Source: a bacterium
Lineage (GTDB): Bacteria > Vulcanimicrobiota > Xenobia > Xenobiales > Xenobiaceae
Direction: 5' to 3'
Assembly: GCA_022839105.1 (NCBI GenBank)
Contig: JALHDH010000016.1
Coordinates: 1-37,779 of the forward strand
DNA: 37,779 bases
Part shown: positions 31,876-37,779 of the stretch, one piece after another
Layout: each line of letters starts with the position of its first letter
Numbering within the stretch: the first letter of the stretch is position 1
Notes under the pieces: generated by a model
What the model was told of the DNA's origin: nothing
The model's database searches: none
What the model saw: the letters and a program-made list of their open reading frames with translations, nothing else
Position numbers and translations under genes: made by a program

Positions 31876-32979
31876 TCAGGGGGCCTTCCTGCGTCTCTTC
31901 CACTCGGGGTCCGCCGCGTACATCGGCATGACCGAGGGATCCTCGCTGAGATAGGTGTAGTCGATCCCCAGCTTGTCCGAAACGAAGATCCCGTGCTGCA
32001 TCACCTGTTCGGAGTCGATCCAGATATCGCACGAGCGGGTGATCACGTCCACGTGGGTGGTGCAGGACCAGTCGGCGCCCGTCTGGCTGGCATAGGGGTC
32101 GCCGAAGGCGATGTGGATTCCCGGCATCTTCTCGTCCTGAAGAAGGTTGCCGGTGAACTCGAAGACCGCCAGGTTGGTGCCGATGGCGAACTCGCCCACC
32201 CGATCCGAGCCCTCCACCTGATGGCAGTACTCCCAGAATTCCCGCTCCAGCTCCCGGTTCGGGCAGTGGGCGCGGCGCAGGCGGCTGTCCTGGATCTCCA
32301 GGGTCATGGGAGTCCGGTCCAGGACACCGTATTTCTCGCCGAAGTGGTCTCCGACCGTGCCGTCCACCACGAAGATCCCGTCGACGCGAGCCGGAAAGGT
32401 GAAGATCTCGCCGCCGGGCAGGTTGGACCAGACCTCTTCGATGATCCCGCTGGTCTTGCGCCAGGTGTAGCGGGGATCGAAGCGGGCCACGAGATCCGTT
32501 CCCGCCCGGCTGCGCACCCGGATCGTCGAACATGCGCTGGCCCGTTGGAGGAGCCGCCGGCTGACTTCGTCGACCTTGTGGAAGTCGGCCCGCATCCCCT
32601 GGCACATGATGTCCTCGGTGATGCCCACCATGTGCGCGTACTTGATCCCGTGCTTCTCGATGCACCGGACCATCTGGATCCGCGAGGGCAGTTCGCCGGC
32701 CTGGGGGTACACGCAGTACAGGGCGACCTGCACCTGCCGGAGAGCCCCCATGAGGCTCTCCGGCAGGTGCACGGCGGGCCGGTCCACGTGGTCCTCCAGG
32801 ATGGCCAGTTGACAGGAGGCGCCCACGCGGGCCACCTCCTCGCGCAGGGCCTCCCCGACCTTCCGGGTCCGGCGATCCGTCAGGATGAAGACCTTCTGGT
32901 CGGGCTGGACCGCCAGGCAGACCTCGACGGCGTTTCGGGCCCCGGGTACCAGCGCCTGATGGGAGTCCTGGTCGCTCAA
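31876..32979 (-). CDS. M29-family aminopeptidase (AmpS/AmpT-like)
   Basis: A 367-residue metallo-aminopeptidase of family M29. The metal ligands known from Thermus AmpT are all visible: E in NLPGGEIFTFP, E in QDEKMPGIHIAFG, H in the same IHI, and H and D in TTHVDV. It releases N-terminal amino acids from peptides in the cytoplasm using cobalt, zinc or magnesium. The start is TTG at 32979, set by a strong AGGAGG six bases before it. Reading further to a GTG or ATG upstream at 33069 would put 30 low-complexity residues ahead of the fold without a ribosome binding site. Confidence 0.88.
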   Translation of the reverse strand: MSDQDSHQALVPGARNAVEVCLAVQPDQKVFILTDRRTRKVGEALREEVARVGASCQLAILEDHVDRPAVHLPESLMGALRQVQVALYCVYPQAGELPSRIQMVRCIEKHGIKYAHMVGITEDIMCQGMRADFHKVDEVSRRLLQRASACSTIRVRSRAGTDLVARFDPRYTWRKTSGIIEEVWSNLPGGEIFTFPARVDGIFVVDGTVGDHFGEKYGVLDRTPMTLEIQDSRLRRAHCPNRELEREFWEYCHQVEGSDRVGEFAIGTNLAVFEFTGNLLQDEKMPGIHIAFGDPYASQTGADWSCTTHVDVITRSCDIWIDSEQVMQHGIFVSDKLGIDYTYLSEDPSVMPMYAADPEWKRRRKAP

Positions 32980-33161
32980 GAATCCTCCTGGCAGGCTGAT
33001 TCGGCCCGGGGCCCTGGCCCTCCTGGGAGTCGCGCCTTCCGCCGGCCGCTGCCGGGACGCGATGTTCACATTTTCAAGGGAGCCTTCCCGGCCGACCTGC
33101 TCTAGACTGGTTCCTGGAGGGGTGTGTTCGCATCCCGAACCCGTCCTTGTGGAGGAAGTCG

Positions 33162-33578
33162 ATGAATCTCGGCCCCGTCTCTCGCTCCGCCTTCAGCCTG
33201 CCCCCTGTGCGCCTCCAGGCCTCCGGCGCCAGCCTGGCCCAGGCCGCAGGGCTCGAGGAGCCGTTGGACCGGGCCAGCCTGGGGGTCAAGCGAGGGGCGC
33301 TGGCCGGCATGGTCGTGGGGACCTCCTATGGCACGGTCGGCGGGGCCGTCCTGGGCACCGCCGCCGCCATCGGGGGCCTGGGCTACGCCGGAGCGCGTCT
33401 GGGGGCCTCCCTGGCCGGGATCCCGGGTCTGGTGACCGGCCTGGCCCTGGGCCTGGCTGCGGGCGTGGCGGAGGAGAAGGTCGCCCACGTGGGGGCGACG
33501 GTCGGGGGCTTCGCCGGGATGGTGGCGGGGGCCGCCGTGGGAGGCGCCGTCGGAGCCGGGGTGGGACTCTTCGCCTGA
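33162..33578 (+). CDS. Glycine-zipper membrane protein with shared N-terminal motif
   Basis: A 138-residue protein. Residues 1-20 contain P-V-S, PP at 14-15 and RLQA at 17-20, matching the start of the metalloprotease at 4252 (P-A-S, PP at 13-14, RLQA at 17-20). After a helical linker, residues about 45-138 are Gly/Ala/Val-rich with GxxxG spacing (GTVGGAVLGTAAAIGGLG and GGFAGMVAGAAVGGAVGAG), interrupted by a charged EEKVAH. This suggests membrane or pore-like helical hairpins of the glycine-zipper kind. ATG at 33162 follows GGAGGAAG. It diverges from the M29 aminopeptidase gene. Function unknown. Confidence 0.7.
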   Translation: MNLGPVSRSAFSLPPVRLQASGASLAQAAGLEEPLDRASLGVKRGALAGMVVGTSYGTVGGAVLGTAAAIGGLGYAGARLGASLAGIPGLVTGLALGLAAGVAEEKVAHVGATVGGFAGMVAGAAVGGAVGAGVGLFA

Positions 33579-33621
33579 GCCCCAAGGTCCGACCCTCCAG
33601 CGCAAGGAACCCAACGGCTCC

Positions 33622-34620
33622 TCAGGCCCCGGAGGCGGCTTCTTCCTCGGCCATCTGCTGTTCCAGGGCCTTCAGGACCCGGGTCCTGGCTTCCTCGAGA
33701 TCGGCTCCTTCGACGGTGAGCCCGGCCGCCAGGCGGTGTCCTCCTCCCCCGAAGAGCGCAGCCACCCGATTCACGGCGGGTCCCGTCGAGCGCAGCGAGA
33801 CGCGCACCCGGCCGGGAACCAGGTGCTTGAAGAGGGCAAAGACCCGGGTGCCGCGCACCCGGTTCAGGTCGGCCACCAGGTTCTGGGCATCGTCCTCGCG
33901 GGCGCCGGTGTCCCGGAGCATCCCGGCATCCAGATCGGCCCAGGCCACCTGACCGTCCGGCGAGGTGCGCAGGGTCTGCAGGACCCGCCCCGTCAGGGCC
34001 AGCTCGGCCAGGGGGCGATCCCGGAACAGGAGCCGGCAGACCTCCGAGACATCGTCCAGGTGCTCGACCAGTCGGGCCGCGATCCGATGGGTCTCGGCCG
34101 AGACCTGGCGATACTGGAAGTTTCCCGAGTCGGTCACCAGCGCCACGTACAGGGCGGTGGCGATCTCCGGATCCAGGGGGACCCCGAGGCTGTCCACCAG
34201 CAGGACCGCCATCTCGCCCAGCGCAGCGCGCTCGGGTTCGACCCAGTGCACGTCCGCCGACATCGTGTTCCCCAGGTGGTGATCGAAGTTGATCACCACG
34301 CGTCCCAGTTCCCGGGGGCGGATTCCCGGGGGCAACCGTCCCTCCGAGGGGCACTCCATCAGGATCACGGCGTCGAAGGGCCCTTCCGGAATCCGGTTCT
34401 GGATCCGTTCGGAACCGGGCAGCCAGCGGAAGACCTCGGGGACTTCGTCGGGTGAGTAGAGGCAGCTCTCCTTCCCCAGGCGGTCCAGGGCCGCGGCCAG
34501 GCCGACCATCGAGCCCAGGTCGTCCCCATCGATGTGGACGTGCGGAAGCATGAGGAAACGCGACCCTTCCCTCAGGACCCGGGCCATCTCCTGACATCCC
34601 CGAGGAGGGTTCGGGCTCAT
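33622..34620 (-). CDS. DHH/DHHA1 phosphoesterase (NrnA-like oligoribonuclease/pAp phosphatase)
   Basis: A 332-residue DHH superfamily enzyme. Motifs in order: HVHIDGDDLGS (family H-x-x-x-D-G-D-x-x-G-S), VILMECPSEGR, VINFDHHLGN (the DHH triad) and VTDSGNFQYR, then the DHHA1 domain ending in FGGGGHRLAAG (G-G-G-H-x-x-A-x-G, nucleic-acid end binding). Such enzymes degrade nanoRNAs and 3'-phosphoadenosine 5'-phosphate in the cytoplasm with manganese. The position right after rbfA, overlapping it by ATGA at 34617-34620, is the usual infB-rbfA-nrnA order. Confidence 0.88.
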   Translation of the reverse strand: MSPNPPRGCQEMARVLREGSRFLMLPHVHIDGDDLGSMVGLAAALDRLGKESCLYSPDEVPEVFRWLPGSERIQNRIPEGPFDAVILMECPSEGRLPPGIRPRELGRVVINFDHHLGNTMSADVHWVEPERAALGEMAVLLVDSLGVPLDPEIATALYVALVTDSGNFQYRQVSAETHRIAARLVEHLDDVSEVCRLLFRDRPLAELALTGRVLQTLRTSPDGQVAWADLDAGMLRDTGAREDDAQNLVADLNRVRGTRVFALFKHLVPGRVRVSLRSTGPAVNRVAALFGGGGHRLAAGLTVEGADLEEARTRVLKALEQQMAEEEAASGA

Positions 34621-34997
34621 GGGGCCGTGGGTTCAGGAGGGGAATCCGGTTCGGCTTGGACCTGGGCGCTCTGCAGGACCCTCATCATGTGGGCAGCGTG
34701 TTCGAGGGTGTGGTCCAGCTCGAAGCGCACCTCGGGGATCCTCTTGAGTCGGACCTCGTGGCGCAACTCGTGGCGAAAGAAGCCGGCCGCCCTCTCCAGG
34801 GCCTTGAGGACCTCCTGCTGGCGCAGGGGATCCGCCATGACCGAGACGAAGAATCGCGCGGTTCCCAGGTCGGCCGCCACCTTGACGTCGGTGAAGCTGA
34901 TCAACTCCTCGCCCAGGGCGGGGTCCTTGACCCGGCGCAGGATCTCGCTGCCGACCTCGATCAACAGATCGCGCACGCGCTCGGTTCGATGGCTCAT
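34617..34997 (-). CDS. rbfA: Ribosome-binding factor A
   Basis: A 126-residue KH-like protein that helps mature the 30S subunit and the 5' end of 16S rRNA. The pattern HRTERVRDLLIEVGSEILRR, VKDPALGEELISFTDVKVAADL and ARFFVSVMADPL, then RHEVRLKRIPEVRFELDHTLEHAAHM, is typical of RbfA (K-D-P ... T-x-V-x-V-S-x-D-L ... P-x-L-x-F-x-x-D). ATG at 34997 follows AAGGAGG. A hairpin separates it from infB, and its stop is coupled to the DHH gene. Confidence 0.95.
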   Translation of the reverse strand: MSHRTERVRDLLIEVGSEILRRVKDPALGEELISFTDVKVAADLGTARFFVSVMADPLRQQEVLKALERAAGFFRHELRHEVRLKRIPEVRFELDHTLEHAAHMMRVLQSAQVQAEPDSPPEPTAP

Positions 34998-35026
34998 GGT
35001 GGGCCTCCTTGGAAAGAAAGGCGCCC

Positions 35027-35065
35027 CTTGCCGCCCCAGCGGAAGATTGCCGCTGAGGCCGCAAG
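35027..35065 (-). terminator. Hairpin between infB and rbfA
   Basis: 35050-35065 pairs with 35027-35042 over 16 positions (one mismatch, one G-T), with a 7-base loop. On the minus strand it is followed after a few bases by CTTTCTTTCC. It may attenuate transcription or protect infB mRNA from decay, since rbfA has its own strong ribosome binding site just after it. Confidence 0.55.
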
Positions 35066-35079
35066 AGGCGTCGGTGGGA

Positions 35080-37779
35080 TCAGGCGAGTTCGCGGATGTG
35101 CTCTTCCTTGCGGTAGACCTCGACGATGTCGCCTTCCTGGATGTCCTGATAGTTGGTCAGGGTCAGGCCGCACTCGTAGCCCTCGGCCACCTCGCGCGCG
35201 TCATCCTTGAAGCGCTTCAGGGTGTCGATCGAGCCCTCGTAGATCACCTTGCCGTCGCGGACCAGGCGGGCCAGGGCGTCGCGGGTGACCTTGCCCTCGG
35301 AGACGTAGCAGCCCGCCACCTTGCCGGCCTTGGTGATCTTGAAGACCTGCCGGACCTCGACGCGGCCGATTTCGACCTCTTCGATGTCCGGGGTCAGGAG
35401 GCCCGACATGGCCTTCCGGACGTCCTCGATCACGTGGTAGATCACCCGATACATCCGGATGTCCACCTGTTCCTGGTCGGCCAGTCGCTTGACCACCGAG
35501 TCGGGGCGGACGTTGTAGCCGATCACCAGGGCGCCCGAGGCGCTGGCCAGCATGATGTCGGACTCGGAGATGGCGCCCACGCCCGAGTGGATGATCTTCA
35601 CGGCCACCTCGGAGGTGGACAGCTTGTTGAGCGACTGGTTCAGGGCCTCGACGCTGCCGTGTCCGTCGGCTTTGACCAGCACGTTCAGATCCACGGCCTG
35701 GCCCGTCTTCATCTCGGCGAACAGGCCCGCCAGGGTCTGCTTGCTGCCTGCGGTGATGCGGGTCTGGCGGTCCTTGAAGGTCCGCGCTTCGGAGACCTGC
35801 TTGGCCATCTTCTCGTCCTCGACGGCCTGCATGTAGTCGCCGGCATTGGGGACATCCGAGAGGCCGATGATCTCCGCAGGGATGGACGGCCCGGCGCGGC
35901 GGATGCGCTCGCCGTTCTCGTTGATCAGGCCGCGGACCCGACCCCAGGTGCTGCCCACCACGACCGTGTCGCCTGGGCGCAGCGTGCCGTTCTGGACCAG
36001 GACGGTGGCCACCGGGCCCATGCCCTTGTCCAGCCAGGCCTCGATGATGGTGCCCTGGGCCAGGCGGTTGGGGTTGGCCTTCAGCTCGCGGATGTCGGCC
36101 ACCAGCAGGACCATCTCCAGGAGTTCTTCCAGGCCCATCTTGGCCTTGGCCGAGACGGGAACCATGATCGTGTCTCCGCCCCAGGTCTCGGCCACCAGGC
36201 CGTATTCGGTCAACTGCTGCATGACCTTGTCGGGGTTGGCCTGGGGCAGGTCGATCTTGTTGATGGCCACCAGGATCGGCACCTGGGCGGCCTTGGCATG
36301 GTTGATGGCCTCGATGGTCTGGGGCATCACGCCGTCATCGGCAGCCACCACCAGGATGGCCAGGTCGGTGATCGAGGCGCCACGGGCCCGCATGTGGGTG
36401 AAGGCCTCGTGGCCCGGGGTGTCGATGAAGGTGATCAGGCGATCGTTGCGCTGGACGGTATAGGCCCCGATCTTCTGGGTGATGCCGCCGGCCTCGCCCG
36501 CGGTGACCGCCGTCTTGCGGATGGCGTCCAGGAGCGAGGTCTTGCCGTGGTCGACGTGACCCAGGACGGTCACGACCGGCGGGCGCGTCTCCAGGAGGGA
36601 GTCGTCCTCGTCCTCGAGGATCTCCAGGGGGATGTTCTCGTCGGCCATCTCGCCCACCTCGAAGCCGTAGGCCGCGGCGATCTCGCAGGCCTCCTCGTAG
36701 GTGAGGGCCTGGTTGATGGTGACCATGCGGCCCTGGCTGATCAGGTACTTGATCAGCTCGCTGGCCGGCTGGGCCAGGCGGCTGGCCAGCTCAGAGAGGG
36801 CGATGGCCTCCGGGATTTCGATGATCCTGGCGATGGATGTCTGCATGGCATGCCCCTTGTCACCCCGAGGACGGTGCTTGCGCCGTCCCTTCTGACCCTG
36901 CATGGGCCGCTGGTGCATTCCCGGCCGGGCCATGCCCGGACGCCCGAACATTCCTGGCCGTCCTCCGGGGCCGGGGGCCCCGGGGCGTGCAGGACCCGGG
37001 ACTCCCGGTCGTCCCGGAGGCCCGACAGGCCCCCCGGGACGCGGTGCGCCGGGGCCAGGCCGGCCCACCGGTCCGCGCCCGGCCGGGGCGGGGCGCGGAG
37101 TCGGCACGGCAAAGGCCTGGGAGGGCGGAATGGGGGTCTCGATGCGGAAGGCCTGTTCGGGGGGAACCGGCTTGACCGAGAGTTGAGCCTCTTCTTCCAG
37201 GTTGATCCCCATCTCTTCGGGCGAGATCTCGGGGAGATCCACGATCTCCTCCTCGCCATCCTCCTCGGAGAACTTGCCGATCTCAGGCACCTCGGTTGCG
37301 GGGGTCCCGTCCGGCTGGAAAGTCGGCTCGGGAACGCCCGGCTCCTCTGTCTCGGCGGGCAGGGGCTCGACCGGTGGCGGGGCCTCTTCCACGGGCGGGG
37401 GCGCAGGAAGGGCGGTGGACTCCTTGGCGGCCTTGAGGACCTCGGCTGCCGGGTCGACTTCTTCGCCTCGCTCCTTGCGGACCTGGCGCTCCAGGAGGGC
37501 CTGCTTCTCTTCGTCGGTGGCGCGCTTGGCGATGCGGATCACCCGCTTGGGCTGGGCGGCTGCCGCCTCGCGGGCCTTCTGCTCGGCCTCTTCGCGGGCC
37601 TGGCGGGCCTCGGCCTCGCGGCGCATCTGCTCGATGTGGGGGGCCACGATCTCGCGCACCTTCTTGACGGCTTCATCCGGGATGCTGCTGGAGGCCGTCT
37701 TGACCGGGTAGCCCATATCCTTGAGGATTCGCATCAGGGGTTTGCTGTCATCCATGCCCAGCTCGCGGGCGAGTTCATA
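35080..37779 (-). CDS. infB: Translation initiation factor IF-2, 5' end beyond the window
   Basis: About 899 residues are visible, from Y-E-L-A-R-E-L-G at the right edge to the stop at 35080. The true start lies outside, since the IF-2 N-domain usually begins a few residues earlier (V-R-V-Y-E-L-A-x-E-L). After the N-domain comes a Lys/Glu/Pro-rich linker, then a collagen-like Gly-Pro-Arg stretch (about 36900-37090). The G domain has GHVDHGKTSLLDAI (G1), DTPGHEAF (G3) and NKID (G4). The C-terminal domains that bind initiator fMet-tRNA follow. IF-2 is a GTPase joining initiator tRNA and the 50S subunit. It is transcribed with rbfA and the DHH gene. Confidence 0.95.
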   Translation of the reverse strand, partial: YELARELGMDDSKPLMRILKDMGYPVKTASSSIPDEAVKKVREIVAPHIEQMRREAEARQAREEAEQKAREAAAAQPKRVIRIAKRATDEEKQALLERQVRKERGEEVDPAAEVLKAAKESTALPAPPPVEEAPPPVEPLPAETEEPGVPEPTFQPDGTPATEVPEIGKFSEEDGEEEIVDLPEISPEEMGINLEEEAQLSVKPVPPEQAFRIETPIPPSQAFAVPTPRPAPAGRGPVGRPGPGAPRPGGPVGPPGRPGVPGPARPGAPGPGGRPGMFGRPGMARPGMHQRPMQGQKGRRKHRPRGDKGHAMQTSIARIIEIPEAIALSELASRLAQPASELIKYLISQGRMVTINQALTYEEACEIAAAYGFEVGEMADENIPLEILEDEDDSLLETRPPVVTVLGHVDHGKTSLLDAIRKTAVTAGEAGGITQKIGAYTVQRNDRLITFIDTPGHEAFTHMRARGASITDLAILVVAADDGVMPQTIEAINHAKAAQVPILVAINKIDLPQANPDKVMQQLTEYGLVAETWGGDTIMVPVSAKAKMGLEELLEMVLLVADIRELKANPNRLAQGTIIEAWLDKGMGPVATVLVQNGTLRPGDTVVVGSTWGRVRGLINENGERIRRAGPSIPAEIIGLSDVPNAGDYMQAVEDEKMAKQVSEARTFKDRQTRITAGSKQTLAGLFAEMKTGQAVDLNVLVKADGHGSVEALNQSLNKLSTSEVAVKIIHSGVGAISESDIMLASASGALVIGYNVRPDSVVKRLADQEQVDIRMYRVIYHVIEDVRKAMSGLLTPDIEEVEIGRVEVRQVFKITKAGKVAGCYVSEGKVTRDALARLVRDGKVIYEGSIDTLKRFKDDAREVAEGYECGLTLTNYQDIQEGDIVEVYRKEEHIRELA

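Noticed and set aside
30637..33105. 822-codon plus-strand frame across the zinc-ribbon and M29 genes.
   Set aside because: It spans two well-supported minus-strand genes and their spacer, shows no recognisable motif and has shadow-type composition.
33065..33108. TTCACA ... TAGACT as a promoter for the glycine-zipper gene.
   Set aside because: The spacing is 32 bases, far outside the normal range, and no better -35 was seen.
33622..34620. ECPSEGR in the DHH protein in place of the usual Asp-containing second motif.
   Set aside because: As far as I recall, glutamate variants of this motif occur in many NrnA-like proteins, so it does not point to loss of function.
1..37779. CRISPR arrays, tRNA or rRNA genes, insertion-sequence ends, phage or toxin-antitoxin genes.
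   Set aside because: None was seen on either strand. The only regular repeat is the two-copy 33-base repeat inside the TPR gene.

Overview
The window is about 37.8 kb of very GC-rich bacterial chromosome, densely coded, with many 4-base stop/start overlaps (ATGA, and twice TTGA). The organism makes lipid A (lpxA, lpxB), has flagellar rod and export genes, and carries GH57/DUF4912 glycogen genes and an LpxB-related protein of the type known from cyanobacteria. That points to a flagellated diderm (Gram-negative) bacterium, probably from a sparsely sampled lineage. A relationship to the Cyanobacteriota/Eremiobacterota side of the tree is my guess and is not shown by the sequence. I see no rRNA, tRNA, insertion sequence, prophage, integron or CRISPR array.

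Positions 1-10378 are an envelope region. It starts with the end of a Gfo/Idh/MocA oxidoreductase, followed by lpxA, lpxB, a second LpxB-like glycosyltransferase broken by a frameshift, an ICMT-like membrane methyltransferase and an anthrax-lethal-factor-like metalloprotease. A promoter then leads to a small membrane protein, a UshA-like metallophosphatase with an altered GNHE motif, a third LpxB-like protein (TIGR03492 type) and a CPBP/CAAX protease. Facing these is an LpxD-like acyltransferase that has lost the catalytic histidine, then a UspA protein.

Positions 10442-14369 hold a large unassigned Rossmann-fold protein, a cupin-like protein, a TldD/PmbA-family protein and a 63-residue zinc ribbon.

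Positions 14700-19390 are a flagellar cluster: FliK-like, FlhB C-domain-like (FlhX), FlgF, FlgG, a rod-binding FlgJ domain and a FliA/WhiG-type sigma factor. A 17-bp hairpin lies between flgG and flgJ. A membrane-anchored TPR protein follows.

Positions 20803-24676 (minus strand) encode DUF4912 protein, GH57 branching enzyme, a small helical protein and an ABC-type solute-binding protein with no transporter partners. Positions 24905-29705 encode a secreted DUF6569/ARPP-1 protein, then a promoter, a 25-codon leader-like ORF and a 1025-residue PocR-GAF-SpoIIE phosphatase.

Positions 29685-32979 (minus) hold an orphan DNA methyltransferase, a zinc-ribbon membrane protein and an M29 aminopeptidase. 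A glycine-rich membrane protein (33162) shares an N-terminal motif with the metalloprotease at 4252. The window ends in the conserved translation operon infB-rbfA-nrnA-like, with infB cut by the window edge.
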